Source: UBA6168 sp041741095 (GTDB lineage: Bacteria > Bacteroidota > Bacteroidia > Chitinophagales > Saprospiraceae). From it: DNA of 64,000 bases. Every line of letters begins with the position of its first letter. The stretch's first letter is position 1. The notes under the pieces were generated by a model, which ran no database searches, was not told where the DNA came from, and saw only the letters and a program-made list of their open reading frames with translations. Positions 15,967 to 25,861 of this stretch are shown here, one piece after another. Location: the NCBI GenBank assembly GCA_041741095.1, contig JBGSKQ010000099.1, positions 50,027-114,026 of the forward strand, given 5' to 3'. A program made the position numbers and the translations under genes.

Positions 15967-18900
15967 TTAAGGCTGAATATTCAGCAATGCCGAAACAGGC
16001 ACTGTCAGTAACGCACCCGTTGCAACATCTAAGGTAAGGCCTTTGCCTGTAAACCCAATTGGTACGTTCACATTAAATCCGGTCGGTATTACCACGTTCT
16101 GGCATTCGAGCGGCACGATGCCGTCGCTCCAGTTGTCGGCGTCGTCCCAAGTAGAGCCGTTGCCGGTACCGTTCCAAGTGTTCGTAGCCGCTTCGGCTGA
16201 GCCGCTGCAGTCGTCGTCTATAGCGTTGCAAATCTCCGCTGCGCCAGGGTTGATGGCAGCGTTGCCATCGTTGCAGTCGGTGTTGTTGGTGGAATAACCG
16301 ACCGGGGCGGTGGAACTGCACAGCATGGCGGTGGTGGCGGAGCCGAAGCCGTCCATGTCGCTGTCCACATAGTAGAGCTGTGGCGAGTTGACGGTGTTGT
16401 CGCTGTCGTTGCAGTCGGTATTGTTCGTAGAATACCCGGCCGGGGCAGTGGAACTGCACAGCATGGCCGTGGTGGCGGAGCCGAAGCCGTCCATATCGTT
16501 GTCCACGTAGTAGAGCTGTGGCGAGTTGACGGTGTTGTCGTTGTCGTTGCAGTCGGTATTGTTCGTAGAATAACCAACCGGGGCGGTGGAACTGCACAGC
16601 ATGGCCGTAGTGGTAGAGCCAAAACCGTCCATGTCGTTGTCCACATAATATAATTGCGGGGTGTTGACGGTGTTGTCGCTGTCGTTGCAGTCGGTGTTGT
16701 TGGTGGAATAACCAACCGGGGCGGTGGAACTGCACAGCATGGCCGTAGTGGTGGAGCCGAAGCCGTCCATGTCGTTGTCCACATAGTAGGGCTGCGGCGA
16801 GTTGACGGTGTTGTCGTTGTCGTTGCAGTCGGTGTTGTTCGTGGAGTAACCGACCGGGGCAGTGGAACTGCACAGCATGGCCGTGGTGGCGGAGCCAAAA
16901 CCGTCCATGTCGTTGTCCACATAGTAGAGCTGCAGCGAGTTGACGGTGTTGTCGTTGTCGTTGCAGTCAGTGTTGTTGGTGGAATAACCAACCGGGGCAG
17001 TGGAACTGCAAAGCATGGCCGTGGTGGTAGAGCCGAAGCCGTCCATGTCGTTGTCCACATAGTAGAGCTGCAGCGAATGGACGGTGATGTCGTTATCGTC
17101 GCAGTCGGTGTTGTCGGCCACATAGCCCATCGGGGCGGTGCATGCCACGGCGGTGACGGCATTGTTGCCATAGGTGTCGCCGTCGCTGTCTTGGTAGTAG
17201 GTAATGCCATTAACGTTCACGCTTGCCTGTGCTGTTCCAATACAGCTATTTGCATTAGTTGCAGTTACTGTATAGGTAGTATTAGAATTTGGCTTGGCAT
17301 AAACCGTTGCCAAGTTCTGGTTGGTGTACAGAACGGTGGCTGCCATATCCTGGTAGAGGCCGGCACTTGGTGACCACAGGAAGGAAGACGTAGGTCTTTC
17401 AAAAGTATAAACTCGGCCTGTACTTGGCTCAACATTCAAGTTTGTGGTAAATGTTGAGGTTAGCGCATTTGGAGCTGCCCCAGTACCGTCCAGCATTTTG
17501 TAGTTGCTGGAGGAAGTAATGATTCCGACAGAAGCGCCACCCGCATTTACAGCAGCAGCATCATCACGATAGATGAATTCAACCTTATTAGAACCTTCAT
17601 ACAGTTTTACTTGGAAGGAGATTACTGCTGCGCCGGCTTGCCAGTTCCATTCCCAGTCCAGCCATTCAAAGGTAAAAACCCGGTTAGGTGCGGAACCTGT
17701 GGTAAGATAACTTGCAGCACCTGGCGCATCAAAACCATCCAAGTCATCCCAAAGCGGAGCAAGGAGCGGCAACATGACTGCTGGTGCCGTGCTAACGTTG
17801 GTTCGCTGTTCCGCAGCTGTTGCCGTTCCAGCGCTGGCATTAAAGCTAAGCCAACCATTGGAAGAAGCAATTACATCTGTAAAGGTTGTCCCTTCGAAAG
17901 TAAAGCTGAAGCCAATCGGAATGGCACTTGATACTACGTCATCGTCCTCAATTACATCTACTGCTGTTCCACCAGACAAAGCTGTAAACGTGCCGGACAA
18001 GCCTGAAAAATCGTAAAGGTTGGCGCTAGCATTTTGCATAACGGCTAATGCCTGTACATCTCCACAGTTGATAGTAGCTGAGGCTGGGCTGATTGTGACA
18101 GATGGGCTAAGCGAAGCCGTTATCATCGAAGTTGCTGTGTTTGTACAGCTATTGGCATCGGTGCCCGTAACAGTATAAAGCGTAGAAGTAGAGGGCGAAG
18201 CGGTTACGGATGTGCCAGTAGTCCCAGACAGGCCCGGAGAAGGTGACCAAGTGTAGCTAACAGCACCACTTGCCGTAAGTGTCACTGGGGTACCAGAAGG
18301 TGTGCAGAAAGTAGCAGAAGTTGGTGACACCGCTACCGTTGGCAGGGCATTCACCACCAAAGTTGCCGTGTTGCTGGTAACTGGGCTGCCACAAGTTGAG
18401 GTAACTATAACATCATAAATGTCGGCATCGGCGCCTGTTAGGCTCGAAATCATCAAATTCGCTGTGGTGGCACCGCTGATATTTCCACCATTCATCAAGT
18501 TGACACTGTTCTTTCTCCACTGGTAGGTGAGGCCGGGGCCTGTTGCCACCACTGCAAAATTGGCAGTACCATTCATACAGCCATTGACATTTGAGGGGTG
18601 GGTCGTAATGCCCGCACCTGTCACAACTGTCACTGGTACGTTGTTGGAGGTAACTGTACATCCAGCATTTGTGGTCACTACCACTGAATAGGTAGTAGAT
18701 GCCGTTACGGCAGTTGCTACTGGGTTGGCGATATTGGTAGCCGACAAAAAGGTTGCTGGAGACCAAGCATAAGAAGTTATGCTTGCACCCCCCGCATAGC
18801 CACTGTTGTAAGTACCGATGGTCTGTGGTGTTCCGGCGCTTGACTGTATCCAGTCTGCCCCAGTATTGGAATCAACTGAAGCAGACCTTATGGTGCCTGC

Positions 18901-21900
18901 AATGCCACTTGCACTAGGTGCAAAGCCTGACCAATCACTTGCCGTAACACCCGTAGCCGCATTGAAATCATAGCCGGAGTTTAAACCAACCGCATCAACA
19001 ATAGTAGAGCCATTTTTAAGAACAATACCCACTAAACCGCCAGAAGACCATGAATCACTAGTACCGCCCGTATTGAAATAACGGTTAGGAATATCATCAG
19101 TGCCAGTTCCCAAGCATACAATGGCAAATGAGTTAGCAGGAATAATGGTACCTGACGGGAAAGCGAATCCTGCATGTGATGCAGTAGTTGCATTATCGGC
19201 AAAGTCTTGCAAAATCCAACCACTGATGTCAACCGAGTTAGAAGAGGTGTTGGTTATCTCGACCAAATCTGCCCCCGTTGCATAAGCAGGATAGCTAACT
19301 GTTTGACCAGTACCAGTCCTAAACAACGTAACTTCAGAGATTTTGATGGTGCCTGGCAAACCTGCAACTGTCACATTCAACTGGCTATTGTCTCCAGAGC
19401 ATACTTCAGATGGTGTTGCAGTTGCTATCACGCTGGTAGGAACTGGATTGACTGTTACGTTGTGGGCAACCGTGCTCACGCACATGGAGCCACCCGTTTG
19501 CGAAGCAGTCAACGTGTAGTTGGTAGAGGTACTAGGATTGAAGGTATAGCCTGCTCCTGGTGTACCTGATACGCCGCTCAAGGGAGCCCATGTGTAGGTA
19601 TCGTAATCACCAACAGTGGAAGTAACAGTCACCAACGAAGAAGGTGTGCCCTGGCAAATGGTGCTGCTGGCAGCACTTAACGTAAGCGCAGGTGGTGTTG
19701 AAACGGTAGCTGTTACAGCCGTGCGAGTACCTTCGCATGCTCCAACGCCATTAAAAATGAACTGAGGACGTACAGTGTAGGTTAAGAGGTTCGTGGTTAC
19801 ATCTGCACAAATAGTCGCTGCACTTGTTGCTGCAGAAACATGCACTTTGATAGAGGAATTGTACGAGGTATTGTCAGCACGGCATGTACGTGACATTGTT
19901 GCAGTACTTCCGCTGTTGCCATGGCAAAACTCAAGAATGATATTGCTGGTTCCGTCCCATACAAACGGCGAGCTAAATACCAAGGTATTCACACCTACCA
20001 CAGGCATCAAAGACGCATTGGTATATATCGTGGAGAATCCTGCATTGTTATCGAATACGGTCAGGTTGGTGGTAGTTGTATGCCCAATTTTAACCGATAA
20101 ATCAATCATCGGTAGTGTACCTGCACTCGTAATATTCAATGCTACGGAATTTATCGGACCAGCAAACAGACCAGAAGCACTTAACTCAGCCGCTGTTATC
20201 AAGTGTTGCGTGTGGGTGTTACTCCAAAGCGAATAAAACGGGTTGGAATATGTTGCACTTGTTGTTGCCCCCGCACCTTGAGTTATATTGGAACCCGGTA
20301 CAGGTGTGACAGCCGCAGCATAGTAATTTGTGGTAGAGTTGATAACAGGAGTGATAAATGATGTGCCAACACCTAAAGAAGCGCCACCAGTAGATGCCTC
20401 ATACCAACTTACTTCATCGCCAGGGTTAGCAGTAGCACCCAGCGTCACTGTTCCAATGCCGCAACGACTGCCGGGAGTTGTGCTTACCAATTGGGCGTTG
20501 GTATATGAAATAGGTCCAACGACGTTAGAGTAACCAACCAACGAACCGAATGAACATTCTACCTTCAACCGGAAATAGTTGTATCCAGAAAGGAAGGTGC
20601 CAGTAGCTGAAAATGGGTTCGTGGCACCAGATATATCCACGATATTACTTACAAAGTTGTCGTTCGACCGTTGCCATTGGTAGCTAATACCCAGGCCGGT
20701 CGAGAAGCCTGTGGCTGCGAGGTCTGTGGAGTTGGAGTTGCCACAGGCACTGCTTTCAGGGTAGGAACTAGTGATGGTGCCGCCAGAAGCTGCTGAGCAG
20801 GTCGGCGTTTCAACCACCTCTATATCGTCAATGTGGACAGTAGAAGTAGTACCTGCCACGGGGCCATTTGCCCTTATCAGGATATAGTAGTCGCCTGTAG
20901 TTGAAGGTACAAACGTAAGCGTAGCCGTTTGTGCGGCTGTGTTGTTGATGTTCGCCAGTGTGGCAATGGTCGTACCTCCTGATGTTGAGATGTTAGCATT
21001 GTACTGTGTCTCCAAGGACAGGGTTGGATTGGTAGTGGTGTTACCGTATTTGAACATCACGTCGTAGGAAGTTCCTCCAGTCAAGGACAACGCCCTTGTG
21101 ACAAAATAACTGTTGGTAGTGAGAGTAGTGCTGGAGGCAATTCGAGCCGTTTGACCCGACATGCCCGAAGGAGTAGTCGGCGCACTGCCCAAAGACCAGT
21201 TATTGCCCACTCCTGTGCCCAGCACGGTCAAGCAAATCGTTGAGCTGTTGAGGTTTTCCGTGTAGGGTACAGTCGTCGCCAAGCAAAGTGTACTGTTGTT
21301 GCCTGTCAGGTTTGTGCTGTAGCACATAGTGGCGCTATCATAAGCCCTCACCCTCATGTAATAGGTAGTCTGTGGAGAAAGTCCCGTGACAGTATAGGTG
21401 GTTCCCGCACCAGCGTTGTTCGCATACTGTATGAAATCGGTGAAGGCCGAATTGGTGGCCACATCAACTTCATAAGTAACACCTGGGGTGGATGAAGCCG
21501 TCCAACTAATGTCAAGTGTTGTCTGTGACCTTGCCGTATTGACAAATGAAGTTGGTGCTCCAATAGCCGGAGTGTTGCAAGTGGTAACAGTACCGAACAA
21601 AGGAGAAGTAGTCAAATAAATTGGACCACCGCCACAACCGATATTGTTGAAGGAATATACATAGTAGTCGTAGCCTTGATTGGCGGTAAGGCCAGTTTGG
21701 TTGAAGGTCGTGGCAGAACCGACCGCAACCACTGTTCCTGTTCCCAATGCACCACCCACTGAATATTGTGTTGTGTTAACAGGTGGTGTTTCAGTGCCTC
21801 CAGTCAAATAACGAACAACCAAATACGCATCAGCTACTGGCGAAGCTGCCGTAAAATTGACGGTCAAGGTTGTCGCACCAACAGATACAAAGTTCAAGGA

Positions 21901-24900
21901 AGTCGGCTGTGCAGTAGGCACTACACAAGGCGTAAGGTCGCCATAAGCAAAATAGCCCGTAAAGTCCGCCGTAGGAATAGGGGAACCGTTCGGGTTCGTC
22001 TTTAATGTGTTGACAGGTGTGCCCGCCGCATATAGCGTACCCGTTACGATACCATTATATGCGCCTGCTAGATTTGGTGCCTGGAGGATTTGATTAGTTG
22101 CACCAATGTTCACATCGCCCAACTGCACGTGTACGTTCGTCAAGTTGGCCGTAGTATTTGGTATGATTGACCAGGTAGTGTTGGAAAGATTGGTGACACC
22201 CGACCCTGCCGTACCTGAATTGGTACCAAATGCCTCACCAGTAAAGATGGTACCTGCAGCGGTAGTTTGAGGGTTTAACCAAATTGGGAAATACTTACCC
22301 CCCTTACCAAGGGGCCACAGATGGGTATTTGTAAAGGAGTTGGTGGAAGTGGCCACGGTGCCAAAAGTCCTGAGGAACGGGCCTTCAATATAGGTTTCAT
22401 CCCCAAAAACACTGGAAGCTGACAGGGTGCCGACAGCCGTAATAGTGCCAAGGCGGAGGTTGTTGGTAGCGCTGGTGTAGATGATGCCCTTTGTCATCAA
22501 CAACGTGCCTGACATGGTAAGCGGTACTGCCAGTGTGACCCCACCGTTGTTGTTTACAGTGATAGATGTGAAATTAGCTGTTACAGTAGTCGTGGAGTTG
22601 TTAAAAGTCCCCGTGCCGCCTATGGTTTGTGGCGTGTTGCCGACAACGCCAGCGTTTGCTGAAAAATCGGAAAAGGTTACAGTGGATGATGCTACCATCG
22701 TACCATTGTTGGTGATGTCGCCACTGATAAAATGGGTTGACCCGGTACGGTACTCAGTTCCACTGTTGATGACCAAGTTGCCAATCGGCAAGTTACCAGA
22801 AGTGGAAATGTGTCGGTTGGTACCTGCACCTATTGTTGCATTGTTGGTCAAAGTACCAGCAATCTTAAAGGAGTTGGTATTGGCTAAGTTGATAAGGTAA
22901 CCGTTGGTGTGGCCACCGTTGTTGGTTTGGGTGCCATTCCCAAAAGTCAGGTTCCAGGCACTTCCCGAACTTGGCGCAAAGCCTGAGGCTGAGGATGGGA
23001 ATACCTTGAAAGCTGCATTGGTAGTGGTGGTAGAAGCAGGAGGGTCAACAACGATAAAAGTACCGCCCGTCAATTGAAGGTGGCTTAAGTTATTACAAAA
23101 AAAGTCAGCGATATGAGTGGCCACGCTCTCTAGGGCAACCCCGTTATTCCCATCTACAATGATAGTACCGCCTGATTGTTTGAAAACGCCTGTGGAGGTG
23201 TCAAGTGTTCTGAATGAACCATTGACAGTCAAGGTGCCTCCTTGCATGTCGAATGTACCTGCGCCTATGGCAAATATTGCATCTGCACGTGGGGTACAGG
23301 CGTCAACTGTCAGATCACCGCTCGTCATGGTGAGTACGCCGCTAGGGCCAATGTTTACACCCTTGGCAACGAGGCCTGCGCTGTTGATGGTAACCGAATG
23401 TATGATATAAACGTTGTCCGAACAGGTTGGAACTGTTCCTTTAGACCAGGTAGCCGCTGAGTTCCAGTTGCCATTGGCAATGGAGATATTGGGAAAATCA
23501 GCATTGTTCAAGCCCAAATAGAGGGCACCCCCAGTTAAGTCTGCCAAGGCTGTTCCGCCCGTAAAGTTTCTTTGACCACCAGGAGTCGTGCTACCTGCCT
23601 GGTTGGTGCCAGCAACAGCACTTGCCATAACCAAACGGGGATAAACCGGAGGCGCAGGGCCAAAAATATTCGGTGCCACCACGGCGAACTCGATGGAGGC
23701 ACACGCAAGCGTACCAGCAAGGATAGAGGCTGACCAATTTTCGTTCGTTCGCTGTTCCACAGTATAGGCTGGGTTTGCATCTGCAATTGATACACCCGTA
23801 AAGCCGGCGGCCTCCGTGTAAGTTACACCCAAGATACCTGCTCCAGTTGGAGTCGTCCTCTCAAACCAAGCACTCCGGTTTTGCCCAAGTGAGTTGATAA
23901 AGGGATACCTTGATGTTACAGTAGTAGGGTCAGCACCTGCAGTAATGGCCGAGCCTGTAGAAGCAGTAGCTTGTCCTCGGCCAAACGTGCCGGACAAAAT
24001 ACCACCACTTCCTACCGTAAGCGTTCCTGTTGCAGTCGCAATACCACACGAGAGCCAGTTGCCCGTGATGGCCACACGTCCTGCGGTAAATGCGGTCGTT
24101 CCTGATACCATGATTCCGTTCACGCCCCAAGTAATGCTGGGGTAAGTGGTTGAAGTGTTATTAAAGGTCAATCCTGTGATGGTGCTGTTCGTAAATGTTC
24201 CTGCACCGCTTACAGTTTGAGGGGCCGTACCCGTCAACTGCAAGACAGCACTTGTCTTGGAAAGGTCAATGGTGCCGTCATTGGTGATATTTCCCCTGGC
24301 TATCAATGTTTTGCCTGTCGTAGGGGCGAAGAACACGTTGAAAACGCCAGTGGCAGAAACACTGATATTGCCATTTACCGTGAATGATGTAGGGGTTGTA
24401 GTGTATTGCAAAGTACCATCAACGGTCAGGTTGTTGATTGCCAAACTGGCAGCATTGATGGAGACCGTATGGCCTGCTGTAATCGTAGCATTATCCACTG
24501 CAGAAGGAGCTACGCCACCAACCCATGTTGCACCTACGTTCCAATCGCCAGTAGCGGCAGAGACGAAGTTACCGGGTATTGATGAAACAAGTGACACCTC
24601 ATCAATAGCTGCCGGAGGCGGGGCGATAGTTGAACCGTCAGATTTCCAACTGAAAACCAATCTATAAGTTGAACCTGGAACACCAGCAAAAATGATGGTT
24701 TCAGCATTGTAGGCAGCTGAGTTAAGTTTGTACATTCCGCTAACTGCGCCAGGACCAGATACCTGGAAGGTGGAACTAATAGCTGTGTTGGCTACTGGTG
24801 TTATGCCGCTGGCAAGTCCCCAGAACACTTTCATATTGTCCCAGTCGGACGTTGTAGTTCCTTCACCCCCCACTTTCCACTTGAACAGTAGGGTGACTTT

Positions 24901-25278
24901 GGATTCCCCTGCAGGAATAGTCACGTCGTAGTACAAGTGCTGAATAGTGGAGAGTTGTGAGTACGACCAATCCATGATACCAGATGGAGTAGAAGAGGTG
25001 TAGGCCGAATTGATACCCGCGCTAACTCCAGATCCAGTGCCTACTATCCAACTATCAACTGTTGAGTTGACGACCGTCCAGTTATTGGCAGCAGGTGTTC
25101 CGCCGCTCTCAAACCCCCCGTTGCCAGCAGGGTCAATCAACACGGTTTGTGCGTCAGAAGTATTTAGACAAAAACTCAAGCCCAGCAAGGCCAGGATGGA
25201 GCGGAAAGCAAGTTTCCCTAAGAAGGAGGCAGGCAAATTGCAGCCCCTTGTCAAATGGGTGTGTTTAAAATATCTCAT
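15967..25278 (-). CDS. Giant secreted mosaic protein (3103 aa) with MopE-like Asp-rich repeats
   Basis: A long signal peptide ends near residue 43 (NTSDAQ). The N-terminal third repeats a unit typified by GDWNVGATWVGGVAPSAVDN and GNWNSAATWSKGTVPTCSDN, a G8-like beta-solenoid style. Residues about 1120-1310 contain fibronectin-III-like segments (YEVDVATNSAF, TTYYMRVRAYDS). About 1975-2110 resembles a lamin-tail domain (LVEITNTSSNSVDISGW). About 2230-2310 is Ig-like (GLTYQWRKNSVNL). Residues 2690-3006 are seven Asp-rich, Cys-pair repeats (DNDMDGFGS, NTDCNDNDNTVN) resembling calcium- or copper-binding MopE/thrombospondin-3 motifs. It ends DVATGALLTVPVSALLNIQP with no recognisable T9SS type A domain. 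It probably acts as an extracellular adhesin or matrix protein. Its own terminator follows, so it is monocistronic. Confidence 0.8.
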   Translation of the reverse strand: MRYFKHTHLTRGCNLPASFLGKLAFRSILALLGLSFCLNTSDAQTVLIDPAGNGGFESGGTPAANNWTVVNSTVDSWIVGTGSGVSAGINSAYTSSTPSGIMDWSYSQLSTIQHLYYDVTIPAGESKVTLLFKWKVGGEGTTTSDWDNMKVFWGLASGITPVANTAISSTFQVSGPGAVSGMYKLNSAAYNAETIIFAGVPGSTYRLVFSWKSDGSTIAPPPAAIDEVSLVSSIPGNFVSAATGDWNVGATWVGGVAPSAVDNATITAGHTVSINAASLAINNLTVDGTLQYTTTPTSFTVNGNISVSATGVFNVFFAPTTGKTLIARGNITNDGTIDLSKTSAVLQLTGTAPQTVSGAGTFTNSTITGLTFNNTSTTYPSITWGVNGIMVSGTTAFTAGRVAITGNWLSCGIATATGTLTVGSGGILSGTFGRGQATASTGSAITAGADPTTVTSRYPFINSLGQNRSAWFERTTPTGAGILGVTYTEAAGFTGVSIADANPAYTVEQRTNENWSASILAGTLACASIEFAVVAPNIFGPAPPVYPRLVMASAVAGTNQAGSTTPGGQRNFTGGTALADLTGGALYLGLNNADFPNISIANGNWNSAATWSKGTVPTCSDNVYIIHSVTINSAGLVAKGVNIGPSGVLTMTSGDLTVDACTPRADAIFAIGAGTFDMQGGTLTVNGSFRTLDTSTGVFKQSGGTIIVDGNNGVALESVATHIADFFCNNLSHLQLTGGTFIVVDPPASTTTTNAAFKVFPSSASGFAPSSGSAWNLTFGNGTQTNNGGHTNGYLINLANTNSFKIAGTLTNNATIGAGTNRHISTSGNLPIGNLVINSGTEYRTGSTHFISGDITNNGTMVASSTVTFSDFSANAGVVGNTPQTIGGTGTFNNSTTTVTANFTSITVNNNGGVTLAVPLTMSGTLLMTKGIIYTSATNNLRLGTITAVGTLSASSVFGDETYIEGPFLRTFGTVATSTNSFTNTHLWPLGKGGKYFPIWLNPQTTAAGTIFTGEAFGTNSGTAGSGVTNLSNTTWSIIPNTTANLTNVHVQLGDVNIGATNQILQAPNLAGAYNGIVTGTLYAAGTPVNTLKTNPNGSPIPTADFTGYFAYGDLTPCVVPTAQPTSLNFVSVGATTLTVNFTAASPVADAYLVVRYLTGGTETPPVNTTQYSVGGALGTGTVVAVGSATTFNQTGLTANQGYDYYVYSFNNIGCGGGPIYLTTSPLFGTVTTCNTPAIGAPTSFVNTARSQTTLDISWTASSTPGVTYEVDVATNSAFTDFIQYANNAGAGTTYTVTGLSPQTTYYMRVRAYDSATMCYSTNLTGNNSTLCLATTVPYTENLNSSTICLTVLGTGVGNNWSLGSAPTTPSGMSGQTARIASSTTLTTNSYFVTRALSLTGGTSYDVMFKYGNTTTNPTLSLETQYNANISTSGGTTIATLANINNTAAQTATLTFVPSTTGDYYILIRANGPVAGTTSTVHIDDIEVVETPTCSAASGGTITSSYPESSACGNSNSTDLAATGFSTGLGISYQWQRSNDNFVSNIVDISGATNPFSATGTFLSGYNYFRLKVECSFGSLVGYSNVVGPISYTNAQLVSTTPGSRCGIGTVTLGATANPGDEVSWYEASTGGASLGVGTSFITPVINSTTNYYAAAVTPVPGSNITQGAGATTSATYSNPFYSLWSNTHTQHLITAAELSASGLFAGPINSVALNITSAGTLPMIDLSVKIGHTTTTNLTVFDNNAGFSTIYTNASLMPVVGVNTLVFSSPFVWDGTSNIILEFCHGNSGSTATMSRTCRADNTSYNSSIKVHVSAATSAATICADVTTNLLTYTVRPQFIFNGVGACEGTRTAVTATVSTPPALTLSAASSTICQGTPSSLVTVTSTVGDYDTYTWAPLSGVSGTPGAGYTFNPSTSTNYTLTASQTGGSMCVSTVAHNVTVNPVPTSVIATATPSEVCSGDNSQLNVTVAGLPGTIKISEVTLFRTGTGQTVSYPAYATGADLVEITNTSSNSVDISGWILQDFADNATTASHAGFAFPSGTIIPANSFAIVCLGTGTDDIPNRYFNTGGTSDSWSSGGLVGIVLKNGSTIVDAVGLNSGYDFNAATGVTASDWSGFAPSASGIAGTIRSASVDSNTGADWIQSSAGTPQTIGTYNSGYAGGASITSYAWSPATFLSATNIANPVATAVTASTTYSVVVTTNAGCTVTSNNVPVTVVTGAGITTHPSNVNGCMNGTANFAVVATGPGLTYQWRKNSVNLMNGGNISGATTANLMISSLTGADADIYDVIVTSTCGSPVTSNTATLVVNALPTVAVSPTSATFCTPSGTPVTLTASGAVSYTWSPSPGLSGTTGTSVTASPSTSTLYTVTGTDANSCTNTATSMITASLSPSVTISPASATINCGDVQALAVMQNASANLYDFSGLSGTFTALSGGTAVDVIEDDDVVSSAIPIGFSFTFEGTTFTDVIASSNGWLSFNASAGTATAAEQRTNVSTAPAVMLPLLAPLWDDLDGFDAPGAASYLTTGSAPNRVFTFEWLDWEWNWQAGAAVISFQVKLYEGSNKVEFIYRDDAAAVNAGGASVGIITSSSNYKMLDGTGAAPNALTSTFTTNLNVEPSTGRVYTFERPTSSFLWSPSAGLYQDMAATVLYTNQNLATVYAKPNSNTTYTVTATNANSCIGTAQASVNVNGITYYQDSDGDTYGNNAVTAVACTAPMGYVADNTDCDDNDITVHSLQLYYVDNDMDGFGSTTTAMLCSSTAPVGYSTNNTDCNDNDNTVNSLQLYYVDNDMDGFGSATTAMLCSSTAPVGYSTNNTDCNDNDNTVNSPQPYYVDNDMDGFGSTTTAMLCSSTAPVGYSTNNTDCNDSDNTVNTPQLYYVDNDMDGFGSTTTAMLCSSTAPVGYSTNNTDCNDNDNTVNSPQLYYVDNDMDGFGSATTAMLCSSTAPAGYSTNNTDCNDSDNTVNSPQLYYVDSDMDGFGSATTAMLCSSTAPVGYSTNNTDCNDGNAAINPGAAEICNAIDDDCSGSAEAATNTWNGTGNGSTWDDADNWSDGIVPLECQNVVIPTGFNVNVPIGFTGKGLTLDVATGALLTVPVSALLNIQP
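16240..17067 (-). repeat. Six tandem 138-bp coding repeats (46-residue Asp-rich units)
   Basis: The phrase GTCCATGTCG (ATATCG once) recurs exactly every 138 bases, at 16351, 16489, 16627, 16765, 16903 and 17041. Each unit encodes 46 residues with DNDMDG, a Cys-x-x-x-A-P core and TDCND. Units differ at only a few codons, so recent expansion or homogenisation is likely. A seventh, diverged unit lies upstream in the protein. Confidence 0.95.
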
Positions 25279-25861
25279 ATTGTATAATGTAAAATTTTAA
25301 AATTAAAAAATGATAGCTCTGTGCCCTTAGGCAGCAGGGATGGCGAGTGTAGCAGTAAAAATCTTCTGTTTGACAAAATTTGCTGGTAGGAATATGCAGG
25401 TGCTGTGGGAGATATCAAATCTCCCTCTGGTAGTTGAGTGCTGTGCCATAGGTGGTAGTGCTTAATGTGTTTGCTCCTCTACCCTTATCCTATTTTAATA
25501 GCAAAAATGACTAAACAGGACGTGGGGGCAGTGGAAAATCAAAAGATCGTGCAAATGTTAAAAAAAGTTTTTACTTTTTCTCTTATCACAAAATTTTAAT
25601 TGGTTCAACATGATTAAAAAAAGATTAAAAAATTAAAAAAAGGTTAAAAATCTTGCTCTTTAAAAGAGTATTTTATAGCAAGATACAGCCTTTGCCCCTT
25701 TGCTGCTGCCTCTGCATATTGTTAGGTTTTATGCTTTCCGCCGCCTCCTTTTCGGTATTTTTTTTGCTATGACTATAAACGTCCTATGAGAATTTTCTGC
25801 ATTTTCGCTGCAACACCGCAAACCCTTCTCGTTAGCTCCCATTTAAAATAACCTTTTTGGT
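25279..25861. other. 583-bp AT-rich divergent intergenic region
   Basis: This separates the divergent 3103-residue protein gene and the DUF1800 gene and must hold both promoters. Bases 25550-25680 are A/T-rich with several TTAAAAA runs. No open reading frame, RNA gene or strong hairpin was recognised. One Bacteroidota-like promoter is listed separately. Confidence 0.5.
25699..25730 (+). promoter_or_regulatory. Possible Bacteroidota-type promoter for the DUF1800/DUF1501 operon
   Basis: TTTG (25699-25702) is followed after 20 bases by TAGGTTTT (25723-25730). The Bacteroidota housekeeping consensus is TTTG, 19-21 bases, TAnnTTTG, so this has one mismatch. A transcript start near 25737 would give a leader of about 125 bases. 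Confidence 0.3.

Noticed and set aside
16240..17067. CRISPR or intergenic satellite repeat
   Set aside because: The 138-bp units are entirely in-frame coding sequence with conserved Cys and Asp positions.
16218..17210. Alternative-frame proteins across the 138-bp repeats
   Set aside because: The periodic DNA keeps other frames open; only the 3103-residue frame continues on both sides with domain content.
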